NCBI RefSeq assembly: GCF_015351245.1 | Contig: NZ_JADKSO010000002.1 | Span: forward strand, 1 to 64,000 | Origin: Rathayibacter sp. VKM Ac-2879 | GTDB taxonomy: Bacteria > Actinomycetota > Actinomycetes > Actinomycetales > Microbacteriaceae | Reading direction: 5' to 3' | Length of the DNA stretch: 64,000 nucleotides | Part shown: in pieces, positions 54,543 to 62,741 of the stretch | How positions within the stretch are numbered: the stretch's first letter is position 1 | Layout of the letters: the number at the start of each line of letters is the position of its first letter | Program-made: the position numbers and the translations under genes | The notes under the pieces: generated by a model | Database searches by the model: none | Told to the model about the DNA's origin: nothing | The model's input: the letters and a program-made list of their open reading frames with translations, nothing else

Positions 54543-55142
54543 ATGACCAGGTGGGCGCCGAAGAAGACCGACGTGCTCGACGCCGTGGCCGCCGAGATCC
54601 TGCACAACGACGGCCGTGGTCGTGTCCGTGTCGGTATCGACGGGGACGACCCGGAGGTGACCGGTGCCTTCGCGCTCGACCTCGCCGCGGCCCTCCAGCG
54701 CGCCGGTCACCCGGCGATGGTCGCGCATCTCCTCGACTTCCAGCGCCCGCGCGCCGAGCGTGACGATCCCGAGGTCGCGGCGGAGGCCCGCGCCTACCGC
54801 CTCCGCTACGACGAGGAGCTGTTGCGGCGGGTGCTGCTCGACCCGTTCACGCTCGGAGGCAGCACGGGATTCGTGCTCGCAGGGTTCGATGCGGCCCGCG
54901 ACGAGCCGCGGCAGGCGCGTTGGCGCACCGCGGGCCGCGATGCGATCCTCCTGGTCGATGGCGAGTTCGTCCTGCGGCCGGAGCTGCGCGGCGCGTGGCA
55001 CACGAGCATCCGACTCGACTCGCAAGAGCCTCCTCTCGACGCGCTCTACCGGGCGAGCACCGACCCACGGCGCCTCGCGGCGATCCTGATCGACGTGCGC
55101 GACCCGGAGCAGCCGCGGCGCCTCTTCGCCGACTCGTGCTGA
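54543..55142 (+). CDS. Uridine kinase-like protein with degenerate P-loop
   Basis: A 199-residue protein. RVRVGIDGDDPEVTGAFALD (27-46) occupies the place of a kinase P-loop but lacks the GxxGxGK[ST] consensus; HLLDFQRPRAERDD and RLRYDEELLRRVLLDPF resemble the substrate-side helices of uridine kinase/phosphoribulokinase-type enzymes. So it may be a diverged, possibly non-catalytic member of that fold. It is divergent from mutY with a leaderless-type promoter. Function unknown. Confidence 0.6.
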   Translation: MTRWAPKKTDVLDAVAAEILHNDGRGRVRVGIDGDDPEVTGAFALDLAAALQRAGHPAMVAHLLDFQRPRAERDDPEVAAEARAYRLRYDEELLRRVLLDPFTLGGSTGFVLAGFDAARDEPRQARWRTAGRDAILLVDGEFVLRPELRGAWHTSIRLDSQEPPLDALYRASTDPRRLAAILIDVRDPEQPRRLFADSC

Positions 55143-55199
55143 GGCGCCCCGCTCGGGCGTCCCAGCGACGCCTGTCGGGGGAGTGGCCTGGCCGCGGGG

Positions 55200-56198
55200 T
55201 CAGAGGGCGCGCGCGCGGCGGACGACCTCCGCAGGGGAGAGGAACGCGTGCGAACGCTCGACCTCGTGCACCAGATCGACGAGGAGCTGATTGACCGGCG
55301 CCTCCCGCCCCGCGCGGTGTGCGGTGCGCACGACGGCTCCCGCGAGGTGGTCGATCTCGCTCGGGACCCCGCGACGCACGCTCTGCAGCGTGGATCCGGG
55401 ATTGGGCACGGCGCCCATGCCCGCTGCCATGCGACGGGGGAGCAGTTCGACCGCGGCGAGCGGGGCGACGGACAGCGCCCGGACGCTCGCGTGGCTGAGC
55501 CCCTGGAGCGAACCGAATCGCACCCCGGCGGCGAGACCCGTCCGTGCCGCTTCGCGCAGCGCCCGCGCGAGCACCCGGCGCAGCTCCGGCTCGGCCACCG
55601 TCTCCTGCACGGAGAGGCCCGTGATCGCGGGCAGCGCATTGACCTCGTTGACGAGCAGCTTCGTCCACTGCACGCCGACGAAGTCGTCGGTCGTCGTCGT
55701 CGGCACCGCCTCGCCCAGGACGGCCGCCGCGCGACGGACGTCGTCGTCGGCGGGCCGCTCGATCGCTCCGAGAGTCGTGATGCCCGGCGCCGTGACCGTG
55801 ACGCGACCGGGCTCAAGATGACTCGCCGCGAACAGTGCGAGCGCGCCGACGAGTCGGGCATCGCGGACCTGCCGCGCTGCCGCCTGCACGCCGTCGAGAC
55901 CGTTCTGCACGACGACGAGGAGCGTCCCGTCGACCGTGCGGCGGTTGGCGCGCAGGGCATCCTCCGCATCCTGCGCTTTCGTCGCCAGCACCGCGAGATC
56001 GGGAACGAGGTCGAGGGTCTCGCCGCTGCGGACCCACGCCGTGTGCTCCCCCCACGCTCCGTCGAGTCGGAGTCCCGAGCGGCGGATCGCGGCGAGGTGC
56101 CCACCTCGCGCGGTCACTTCGACGTCGTGGCCCGCCCGATCCAGCAGCGCCGCGATCGTGCCGCCGACGGCCCCTGCTCCGAGCACTGCGATTCTCAC
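55200..56198 (-). CDS. panE: 2-dehydropantoate 2-reductase (ketopantoate reductase)
   Basis: NADPH-dependent reduction of ketopantoate to pantoate for coenzyme A synthesis. The 332-residue protein has the Rossmann loop VRIAVLGAGAVGGTIAALL, VLATKAQDAEDAL, VVQNGLDGVQ and the C-terminal catalytic lysine region QWTKLLVNEVNALPAI and SLQGLSHAS. GTG 56198 is preferred to GTG 56204 because TAGGCT lies exactly 6 bases before it. Paralogues of this family act on other 2-oxo acids, so the substrate is probable, not certain. Confidence 0.85.
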   Translation of the reverse strand: MRIAVLGAGAVGGTIAALLDRAGHDVEVTARGGHLAAIRRSGLRLDGAWGEHTAWVRSGETLDLVPDLAVLATKAQDAEDALRANRRTVDGTLLVVVQNGLDGVQAAARQVRDARLVGALALFAASHLEPGRVTVTAPGITTLGAIERPADDDVRRAAAVLGEAVPTTTTDDFVGVQWTKLLVNEVNALPAITGLSVQETVAEPELRRVLARALREAARTGLAAGVRFGSLQGLSHASVRALSVAPLAAVELLPRRMAAGMGAVPNPGSTLQSVRRGVPSEIDHLAGAVVRTAHRAGREAPVNQLLVDLVHEVERSHAFLSPAEVVRRARAL

Positions 56199-56204
56199 CA
56201 GCAC

Positions 56205-56269
56205 AGCCTAGGGCGAGCGCGGAATCCCCCCTGCGTGCCAGGCCCTCTCCCGAACGGCGCGTGTATCCT
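56205..56269. promoter_or_regulatory. Divergent promoters of panE and truB
   Basis: Minus-strand TAGGCT (56205-56210) serves panE with a 6-base spacer to GTG 56198. Plus-strand TATCCT (56264-56269) serves truB with a 7-base spacer to GTG 56277. Both predict leaderless messages. Confidence 0.5.
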
Positions 56270-56276
56270 CGCACCC

Positions 56277-57278
56277 GTGCTCGAGACCCCCCGTCCTGCG
56301 GCGACCGACGATGCCGTCGCGGCCCCCGCGTCCGGCGGCCGGTCAGCGGCCCCGAACGGCGTCCTCCTGCTCGACAAACCGGGAGGCATCACCAGCCACG
56401 ACCTCGTTGCGCGCACCCGTCGACGCGCGGGCACCCGCAAGGTCGGCCACGCCGGCACGCTCGACCCGATGGCGACGGGCCTGATGATCCTCGGCCTCGG
56501 CCCCTCGACCCGGCTGCTCACCTACCTCGTCGGGCTCGATAAGCAGTACGAGGCGACCATCCGCCTCGGTGCGTCCACGACGACCGACGACCGCGAGGGC
56601 GAGGTGCTCGCCACGGCGGCCCCCGGTCTGGCCGCTGCACTCGTGCCGGAGGCGGTCTCCGCCGCGATCGCGGATCTCACGGGCGCGATCCAGCAGGTCC
56701 CGAGCACGGTCAGCGCGATCAAGGTCGACGGGCGCCGAGCCTATGCCCGCGCACGCGACGGCGAGGAGGTCGTCCTGAAGCCCCGTTCCGTCACGGTCTC
56801 AGCCTTCGACGTGCTGTCCCGCCGGGTCGAGGAGCCGTTCCTCGACCTCGACGTCCGGGTGACGTGCTCCTCCGGCACGTACATCCGTGCCCTCGCCCGC
56901 GACCTTGGCGACGCCCTCGGGGTGGGCGGTCACCTGACCGCCCTGCGCCGCACGGCCGTCGGGCCGTTCGCGGTCTCGCACGCGGGCACGCTCGAGGAGC
57001 TGGACGTCGCCTCCGCGCTGCTGCCGCCGACCGTCGTCGCGGCCGAGCTGTTCCCGCTGCTGCGCCTGGATGCGCGCGAGGCGGCGGACCTCGCCCACGG
57101 CAAGCGCATCGCCGTTCCGGAGGCCCTCGCGCAGGCGAAGGGGCTCCTCGCGGCCGTCGCGCCGGGGGAGCGGCTGATCGGGCTGGCCGAGCGCCGCGGC
57201 TCGCAGCTCAAGAGCGTCGTGAACTTCCCGACGGAGGCGATCCGCGCCGAGCAGGGGAGCGAGGTGGCCGAGCCGTGA
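56277..57278 (+). CDS. truB: tRNA pseudouridine(55) synthase
   Basis: Makes pseudouridine 55 in the T-loop of tRNAs. The 333-residue protein has LLLDKPGGITSHDLV, the catalytic Asp63 in GHAGTLDPMATGLM, YEATIRLGASTTTDDREG, GRRAYARARDGEEV and CSSGTYIRALARDLG. A C-terminal 80-residue PUA-like extension includes ARELAHGKRI-type sequence (EAADLAHGKRIAVPE). GTG 56277 is set by the promoter spacing. Its stop overlaps the next gene by GTGA. Confidence 0.95.
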   Translation: MLETPRPAATDDAVAAPASGGRSAAPNGVLLLDKPGGITSHDLVARTRRRAGTRKVGHAGTLDPMATGLMILGLGPSTRLLTYLVGLDKQYEATIRLGASTTTDDREGEVLATAAPGLAAALVPEAVSAAIADLTGAIQQVPSTVSAIKVDGRRAYARARDGEEVVLKPRSVTVSAFDVLSRRVEEPFLDLDVRVTCSSGTYIRALARDLGDALGVGGHLTALRRTAVGPFAVSHAGTLEELDVASALLPPTVVAAELFPLLRLDAREAADLAHGKRIAVPEALAQAKGLLAAVAPGERLIGLAERRGSQLKSVVNFPTEAIRAEQGSEVAEP

Positions 57279-57643
57279 TCGAGTGGTTCACGATCCTCCA
57301 GGTGGCGGTCGCGGTCGCGGCGGGCCTGCTGTGCCTCGTGCTCGGCCTACTCGCACGTCGCCCCTCCGATGTCTCGGTCGGCGCGACGGCCATTGTCGAG
57401 CTGCTGCTGATCGTGCAGCTGGCCGTCGCGATCGTCTCTCCGCTCGTGGGCAATCGCCCCTCCGGCAGCCTGGCGGAGTACTACATCTACCTGATCTCGG
57501 CGCTGCTCCTGCCGCTCGCCGCCGGCTTCTGGGCGCTGATCGAGCGCAGCCGATGGAGCACAGTCGTCCTCGGCGTCGCGTGCCTCTCGATCGCGGTGAT
57601 GGTGTACCGGATGCACCAGATCTGGTTCGTGCAGAACGCGTAG
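57275..57643 (+). CDS. Small membrane protein, unknown function
   Basis: A 122-residue protein with four hydrophobic segments: FTILQVAVAVAAGLLCLVLG, IVELLLIVQLAVAIVSPLV, YIYLISALLLPLAAGFWALI and TVVLGVACLSIAVMVYRM. It begins inside the truB stop (GTGA), so it is translationally coupled to truB. This type of protein often lies near truB-ribF in actinobacteria, but no function is known to me. Confidence 0.75.
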   Translation: MIEWFTILQVAVAVAAGLLCLVLGLLARRPSDVSVGATAIVELLLIVQLAVAIVSPLVGNRPSGSLAEYYIYLISALLLPLAAGFWALIERSRWSTVVLGVACLSIAVMVYRMHQIWFVQNA

Positions 57644-57694
57644 TTCCCCGGCGTTGCTCGATGCGCGGGCACGGGGAGGCGTCGACCGACCGCC

Positions 57695-57700
57695 TACCAT
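57695..57700 (+). promoter_or_regulatory. Probable -10 box before the 57710 gene
   Basis: TACCAT with a 9-base spacer to ATG 57710, giving a leader of about 2-3 bases. Confidence 0.4.
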
Positions 57701-57709
57701 GGACGTGCG

Positions 57710-58231
57710 ATGTCGAAACCAGCCAGTGATGCGTCCGGACGGGCCACCCGCGATCCCTCAGTCCTCTCGGCACCCGGCGGTGCGCGGTCCGCACCCCGCT
57801 CCTCCCGCTCGCGCGGCATCGGGAGCGTGCTCGTCGCGGTCTACGCGATCCTCGCGCTCGCGGCCACGGGGCGCTCGGTGTTTCAGCTCGTCACCCGCTT
57901 CGACGAGGCACCCCTCGCGTTCTCGCTCTCGGCCCTCTCGGCCGTCGTCTACGTCGTCGCCACCGTCGCGCTTGTGGCGCCCGGCCGCGCGTGGCAGCGC
58001 GTCGCCTGGGTGACCATCACCTTCGAGCTCGTCGGCGTGCTCGTGGTCGGAGCGATCAGCCTGCTCGCGCCGCAGGTGCTCGGCCTGTCGAGCATCGATC
58101 CCTTCGGTCGGCAGGCGACGGTGTGGTCCGCGTTCGGCGCCGGCTACCTCCTCATCCCGCTCGTGCTGCCCGTGCTCGGCCTCTGGTGGTTGCGCGTGCA
58201 GCAGCGCCGAGCGCGGGGGTCGGACGCCTGA
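57710..58231 (+). CDS. Membrane protein, unknown function
   Basis: A 173-residue protein with a 35-residue Ser/Arg-rich soluble tail and four hydrophobic segments (IGSVLVAVYAILALAA; FSLSALSAVVYVVATVALVA; WVTITFELVGVLVVGAISLL; GAGYLLIPLVLPVLGLWWL). The stop overlaps the ribF start by one base, so the two are probably co-expressed; a role in flavin metabolism is not implied by the sequence. Confidence 0.78.
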   Translation: MSKPASDASGRATRDPSVLSAPGGARSAPRSSRSRGIGSVLVAVYAILALAATGRSVFQLVTRFDEAPLAFSLSALSAVVYVVATVALVAPGRAWQRVAWVTITFELVGVLVVGAISLLAPQVLGLSSIDPFGRQATVWSAFGAGYLLIPLVLPVLGLWWLRVQQRRARGSDA

Positions 58232-59163
58232 TGCGGATCGAGACGCAGGCGCGCGACCTCGCCGGAGTCGGCCCGTCCGCCGTCACGATCGGCAAGTTCG
58301 ACGGCGTGCACGCCGGGCACCGCGCGGTCATCGGGCGCCTGCACGAGCGCGCACGCGAGCGCGGCCTCGCCGCCGTCGTGGTGACCTTCGACCGTAATCC
58401 GCTCAGCGTCATCGCGCCCGCCGCGTGCCCGCCGGCCCTCGTCGGCAATGAGCAGAAGCTCGAGCTTCTCGCCGGCACCGGAGTCGACGCCACGCTGCTG
58501 CTCACCTTCGACGAACAGTTCCGTGCGCTCTCGCCCGAGGAGTTCGTGCGAGAGATCCTCGTCGACGCGCTGGAGGCGAGGGTCGTGCTCGTCGGTTCCG
58601 ACTTCCGCTTCGGTGCGCGGGGCGCAGGAGATCTGACGCTGCTCCGCTCGCTCGGCGGCCGTCACGGCTTCGAGGTCGAGCTGATCGACGACGTGCGGCC
58701 GGAGCACGGTCGTCGCGTCTCCTCCACGTGGATCAGGGAGCTGCTCGCCGAGGGCGACGTCGAGCACGCGACACGGCTCCTCGGGCACGAGCCGGTGGTT
58801 CGCGGAGTCGTGGTGCACGGGGCCAAGCGCGGGCGCGAGCTCGGATTCCCCACGGCGAACCTCTCGCCCGAGTCGCAGGGTCTCATCCCGGCCGACGGGG
58901 TCTATGCGGGCCGGCTGACGTCCGAGGGCGTCACCTACCCCGCCGCGATCTCGGTCGGCAGCAACCCCACCTTCGTCGGCGTGCCGCCGAAGCAGGTGGA
59001 GGCGTTCGTGCTCGACCAGACACTCGACCTGTACGACCGTGTCGTCGACGTGGCCTTCGTGGGACGCATCCGCGGGCAGGTCGCCTACGAGGGCATCGAG
59101 CCGCTCATCCGCCAGATGAACGACGACGTGCTGCGCGTGCGCGAGGTTCTCGGGATCGACTGA
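58231..59163 (+). CDS. ribF: Bifunctional riboflavin kinase/FAD synthetase
   Basis: Makes FMN from riboflavin and FAD from FMN. The 310-residue protein has the N-terminal adenylyltransferase with VTIGKFDGVHAGHRAVIG (HxGH) and SSTWIRELLAEGDV, and the C-terminal flavokinase with KRGRELGFPTANLSPE and VGSNPTFVG. Length and both domains are standard. ATG 58231 overlaps the stop of the upstream membrane gene. Confidence 0.96.
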   Translation: MRIETQARDLAGVGPSAVTIGKFDGVHAGHRAVIGRLHERARERGLAAVVVTFDRNPLSVIAPAACPPALVGNEQKLELLAGTGVDATLLLTFDEQFRALSPEEFVREILVDALEARVVLVGSDFRFGARGAGDLTLLRSLGGRHGFEVELIDDVRPEHGRRVSSTWIRELLAEGDVEHATRLLGHEPVVRGVVVHGAKRGRELGFPTANLSPESQGLIPADGVYAGRLTSEGVTYPAAISVGSNPTFVGVPPKQVEAFVLDQTLDLYDRVVDVAFVGRIRGQVAYEGIEPLIRQMNDDVLRVREVLGID

Positions 59164-59224
59164 CGCGCCTCCTAGCAGCGGCCGGACGCGCGCACCAGTC
59201 GGAGACCTCGCGGAGGCCTCGGCG

Positions 59225-59230
59225 TAGCGT
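59225..59230 (+). promoter_or_regulatory. Probable -10 box before the 59238 gene
   Basis: TAGCGT with a 7-base spacer to ATG 59238, consistent with a leaderless message. Confidence 0.45.
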
Positions 59231-59237
59231 GGCGGGC

Positions 59238-60785
59238 ATGAGCGAGACCCCCACCGATCCAGCGCTCCCCCTGGCGCTCGTCACCGGCGCCACCGGCTAC
59301 ATCGGCGGGCGCCTGACGCCGCGCCTGCTCGAGGCGGGATTCCGCGTGCGGGTCCTCGTGCGCGATCCCCGCAAGCTCGCCGAGGTGCCGTGGGCCGAGC
59401 AGGTCGAGGTGGCGCAGGGCGATCTGGGTGATCCGGAATCGCTCGCCGCGGCGTTCGAGGACGTCGACGTTCTCTACTACCTCGTGCATTCGATGGGCTC
59501 CGGGAGCGATCACGCCCACTTCGAGGAGGTCGAGAGTCGAGCGGCGTCGAACGTGGCGGAGGCGGCACTCGCCGCGGGCATCGGCCGCATCGTCTATCTC
59601 GGCGGCCTCCACCCCGAGGGCGAGCGGCTCTCGAAGCATCTCCGCTCCCGCGCCGAGGTCGGCCGGATCCTGATGGCCTCCGGCGTGCCGACCGTCGCCC
59701 TGCAGGCGGGCGTCATCATCGGCTCGGGCTCGACCTCGTTCGAGATGGTGCGGCACCTCACCGACGTGCTGCCCTACATGCCCGCGCCGCAGTGGGTGCG
59801 CAACCTCATCCAGCCGATCGCGGTCCGCGACGTGCTGCACTACTTGATCGGCGCCGCCTCCCTCGACGACCGCACCCTCAACCGCACGTTCGACATCGGC
59901 GGCCCCGACGTGTTGCGCTACGGCCAGATGATGAACGGCTACGCGGTGGAAGCGGGGCTGCCGCAGCGGCCGATCGCCTCGCTCCCGGTGTTCACGCCGT
60001 GGCTCGCCTCGCAGTGGGTGAACCTGGTCACGCCGATCCCCCGCTCGCTCGCGGTGCCGATCATCGCCTCCCTCCAGTACGACTGCGTCGTGCATGAGCA
60101 GGACATCCGCGCGCTGATTCCCGACCCGGAGGGCGGGCTCACTCCGTACCGTCGGGCCGTGCGGCTGGCGCTCGGCAAGATGCGCGCCGGTGAGATCGAG
60201 ACGAGCTGGCAGAACGCCGAGGTGGTCGGAGCGCCGAGCGATCCGCTGCCGAGCGATCCCGAATGGGCCGGCCACACCGTCTACGTCGACCTCAAGGTGC
60301 GACGCACGGGCGCCGACCCGGCGAAGCTCTGGCGGGTCATCGAGGGCATCGGTGGCACGAACGGCTGGTACTCCTTCCCCCTGGCGTGGGTGATCCGCGG
60401 TTGGATGGACCGCCTCGTCGGGGGAGTGGGCCTCCAGCGCGGGCGGCGCGACTCCGCACGGCTGCACGCGGGCGACGCCCTCGATTTCTGGCGCGTGGAG
60501 GCGATCGAACGGCCGACGCTTCTGCGCCTGCGCGCCGAGATGAAGGTGCCGGGAGGCGCGTGGCTGGAGATGCGCGCGGAGCCCTCGGGCGACGGCGGCT
60601 CGATCTACACGCAGCGCGCCGTCTTCTTTCCGCAGGGTCTCGCGGGACGCCTCTACTGGTTCGCTATCCTCCCCTTCCACGGCGTCATCTTCACCGGCAT
60701 GGCCAACCGCATCACGGCGACCGCCGCCGACCTGCCCGACTCCGGCGACGAGCGCTCCCCTGGCGGGCGCCGGGCGGAGAAGTGA
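59238..60785 (+). CDS. SDR-family NAD(P)-binding protein with DUF2867 domain
   Basis: A 515-residue protein. The N-terminal 300 residues are an atypical short-chain dehydrogenase: LVTGATGYIGGRL binds NAD(P), DVLYYLVHSMGSGSDH and RIVYLGGLHPEG follow, with no clear catalytic Tyr-x3-Lys. The C-terminal 170 residues (DLKVRRTGADPAKLWRVIEG, GWYSFPLAWVIRG, FFPQGLAGRLYWFAILPFH) match the DUF2867/START-like region seen fused to this dehydrogenase in many actinobacteria. Substrate unknown; a quinone or lipid-like ligand is possible. Confidence 0.85.
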   Translation: MSETPTDPALPLALVTGATGYIGGRLTPRLLEAGFRVRVLVRDPRKLAEVPWAEQVEVAQGDLGDPESLAAAFEDVDVLYYLVHSMGSGSDHAHFEEVESRAASNVAEAALAAGIGRIVYLGGLHPEGERLSKHLRSRAEVGRILMASGVPTVALQAGVIIGSGSTSFEMVRHLTDVLPYMPAPQWVRNLIQPIAVRDVLHYLIGAASLDDRTLNRTFDIGGPDVLRYGQMMNGYAVEAGLPQRPIASLPVFTPWLASQWVNLVTPIPRSLAVPIIASLQYDCVVHEQDIRALIPDPEGGLTPYRRAVRLALGKMRAGEIETSWQNAEVVGAPSDPLPSDPEWAGHTVYVDLKVRRTGADPAKLWRVIEGIGGTNGWYSFPLAWVIRGWMDRLVGGVGLQRGRRDSARLHAGDALDFWRVEAIERPTLLRLRAEMKVPGGAWLEMRAEPSGDGGSIYTQRAVFFPQGLAGRLYWFAILPFHGVIFTGMANRITATAADLPDSGDERSPGGRRAEK

Positions 60786-60842
60786 CAATGGGTACGGTCC
60801 AGCGGCGGCGACGCCGCTCGGGACGCCGACGAGAGGAACACG

Positions 60843-61466
60843 ATGAGTGAACGATCGGATGCGGACACGGGGCGCGATCTCGAGCTGGGGAAGGTGCTGT
60901 TCGTGGGGGACAGCATCATTCAGGCGGGGCCATGGGAGGAGTGGCTGGCGGCGTCGACCGTCGTCAACGCGGGCGTCGGAGGGGCGACGACCGACGATGT
61001 CCTCGAGCGCCTCCCCGAGCTGGTCGCCCTCGCACCCGACACGGTCGTCGTGCTGGTCGGCACCAACGATCTGGCCTGGCATCGCACCTCCGAGCACGTC
61101 GTGCGCAACATCGAGACCATCGTCGCGACGTTCCGTCGCGACCTGCCCGACGTGCGTCTCCTGATGACGTCGGTGTTGCCCCGCGGGCATGACTTCGCGC
61201 CGCAGATCCGCGAGATCAATCGACACCTCTGGCAGTTCGCGCCGACGGCGCACGCGGGTTACCTCGATCTCTGGCCGGTGCTGGCGGGCGAGGACGGCGG
61301 GCTGCTCGAGCAGTACTCGCCGGACGGACTGCACCTCAACGAGGACGGCTATCGGGTGTGGCGCGAGGCGCTCGGTCCGGCGCTGGAGGCGGTGTTGCGG
61401 ATGCCTCCGCGCACTCGACCGATCACCCTGCCCTTCGACGAGTTCGCACGGCCGCGCACGGCCTAG
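60843..61466 (+). CDS. SGNH/GDSL hydrolase
   Basis: A 207-residue esterase/lipase fold. Block I is LFVGDSIIQAG with the nucleophile serine, block III VLVGTNDLAWH, and block V DGLHLNEDGYRVW with the catalytic Asp-His. There is no signal peptide, so it is probably cytoplasmic. GAGAGGA precedes ATG 60843. It converges with the homocysteine methyltransferase. The substrate is unknown; acetyl esters of small molecules are common for the family. Confidence 0.88.
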   Translation: MSERSDADTGRDLELGKVLFVGDSIIQAGPWEEWLAASTVVNAGVGGATTDDVLERLPELVALAPDTVVVLVGTNDLAWHRTSEHVVRNIETIVATFRRDLPDVRLLMTSVLPRGHDFAPQIREINRHLWQFAPTAHAGYLDLWPVLAGEDGGLLEQYSPDGLHLNEDGYRVWREALGPALEAVLRMPPRTRPITLPFDEFARPRTA

Positions 61467-61497
61467 CCTGCCGCGCTCGTTTCGGAGGCGAAGACGG

Positions 61498-62403
61498 TCA
61501 CGAGTCCTCCGATGCCGGAGTCTCGAGCGCGTGCCCGAGGGCGGCGATCGCCGCGGGCCCGACGCGGCAGCAGCCTCCGATCAGCCCGGCGCCCGCCTCG
61601 CGCCAGGAGGCGACGAGCGCGGGATCGAACGCGGGCTCGCCGCTCCAGCGTCGGGCGTCGGCGTCCCACTCCTCACCGCCGTTCGGGTACACGACGACGA
61701 GCTTGTCGCTGCTCGCCCGCGCGACACGGATCGCCTCGAGGACCTCGCCGGGCGGACAGCAGTTCACCCCGATCCCGATGACCTCGTCGGCCGCGGCGGC
61801 GAGGGCGAACGCCTCCGCGAGCGGCTCGCCGGCCGCGGTGCGTCCGCGGCGGGCGCTGACGCTGATCCACGCGGGCACCGGGCATCCGCGCAGAGCCGCG
61901 ACGATCGCGCGCACCTCGCGGGTCGAGGGGATGGTCTCGATCGCGAGGAGGTCGGGGGCGGCGGAGGCGAGGGTGCGCAGCCGCGGCCGATGCCACTCCT
62001 CCAGCTCGACCTCGGTGAGACCGTCGTCGCCGCGATACTCGGAGCCGTCGGCGAGGCTCGCGCCGTACGGTCCGACGGAGGCGGCCACCCAGCCGCCGTG
62101 CGCCTCCCGTGCCACGGCGACGCTGTCCAGGAGGGCGCGCTCGGCGAGACCGGCCGCGAGACCCGCCGTGGCGAACCCGCTCGCGGACACCTGATAGCTC
62201 GCGGTCACCGCGACACGCGCTCCCGCGGCGGCGAACGCCCGATGGGCGGCTCGGACCCGCTCGGGCTCGTCGACGAGGACGCGTGCGCTCCAGAGCGCCG
62301 AGTCGACACGGGCACCCTGTGCCTCCACCTCGGTCCCGAGGCCGCCGTCGAGCAGCACCGGCCGCTCCCGCGCCGCGGCGATCAGGGCGGCGGCGCTGCT
62401 CAC
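61498..62403 (-). CDS. mmuM: Homocysteine S-methyltransferase family protein
   Basis: A 301-residue TIM-barrel enzyme that would methylate homocysteine to methionine, typically from S-methylmethionine. LLDGGLGTEVEAQGA opens the barrel; ASYQVSASGFA, the first zinc-site cysteine in GIGVNCCPPGEV and the Cys pair in IGGCCRVGP are the expected ligands. GTG 62403 overlaps the stop of the upstream CsoR-type repressor gene by GTGA, so it is co-transcribed and probably metal-regulated, an unusual pairing. Confidence 0.85.
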   Translation of the reverse strand: MSSAAALIAAARERPVLLDGGLGTEVEAQGARVDSALWSARVLVDEPERVRAAHRAFAAAGARVAVTASYQVSASGFATAGLAAGLAERALLDSVAVAREAHGGWVAASVGPYGASLADGSEYRGDDGLTEVELEEWHRPRLRTLASAAPDLLAIETIPSTREVRAIVAALRGCPVPAWISVSARRGRTAAGEPLAEAFALAAAADEVIGIGVNCCPPGEVLEAIRVARASSDKLVVVYPNGGEEWDADARRWSGEPAFDPALVASWREAGAGLIGGCCRVGPAAIAALGHALETPASEDS

Positions 62404-62678
62404 GAGCGGTTGTTGGAGAGCTCGAAGACCTTCACGAGCTCGGCGATCGCGGCCTCGCGGGCCTCGCCGCCCTCCTCGAACATCGCCGTGATGTGCGTGC
62501 GCAGGTGGTTCTCCACGATCAGCTTGTTGAGCGACCCGAGCGACTTCTGGATCGCGAGCGACTGCGTGACGATGTCGATGCAGTAGTCCTCGTTCTCGAT
62601 CATCTTCTCGAGTCCGCGCAATTGGCCGCTCAGGATGCGGGCCCGGTGCAGAGAGCGCTTCTTGATGTCCTCGATCAC
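62400..62678 (-). CDS. CsoR/RcnR-family metal-sensing repressor
   Basis: A 92-residue four-helix repressor. RARILSGQLRGLEKMIENED is the DNA-binding helix pair. The metal-site residues are Cys33 (DYCIDIV), His58 and His62 (NHLRTHI), at exactly the spacing of the M. tuberculosis CsoR Cys36-His61-Cys65. The third ligand is therefore His, as in nickel/cobalt-type RcnR, not the copper-type Cys. GTG 62678 is 6 bases after a TAGGCT -10 box. A palindrome matching CsoR-type operators lies where its -35 should be. Confidence 0.9.
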   Translation of the reverse strand: MIEDIKKRSLHRARILSGQLRGLEKMIENEDYCIDIVTQSLAIQKSLGSLNKLIVENHLRTHITAMFEEGGEAREAAIAELVKVFELSNNRS

Positions 62679-62684
62679 GCCGCC

Positions 62685-62690
62685 AGCCTA
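62685..62690 (-). promoter_or_regulatory. -10 box of the CsoR/RcnR-type repressor
   Basis: Minus-strand TAGGCT with 6 bases to GTG 62678: a leaderless message is predicted. The matching -35 position (about 62708-62713) lies inside the palindrome at 62704-62720. Confidence 0.5.
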
Positions 62691-62703
62691 CGCGCCGCAA
62701 CGA

Positions 62704-62720
62704 ATACCCGGGCGGGGTAT
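62704..62720. promoter_or_regulatory. Probable operator of the CsoR/RcnR-type repressor
   Basis: ATACCC-GGGCG-GGGTAT is a perfect 6-5-6 inverted repeat with the G/C tract and flanking TA steps characteristic of CsoR/RcnR-family operators. It lies between the divergent repressor and the 62742 gene, covering the repressor's -35 region, so autorepression is likely. Confidence 0.65.
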
Positions 62721-62729
62721 CTTGCCCCG

Positions 62730-62735
62730 TACGAT
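62730..62735 (+). promoter_or_regulatory. Probable -10 box before the 62742 gene
   Basis: TACGAT with a 6-base spacer to ATG 62742. Its -35 region also falls on or beside the operator palindrome, so the same repressor may control this gene. Confidence 0.45.
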
Positions 62736-62741
62736 CGCAGG

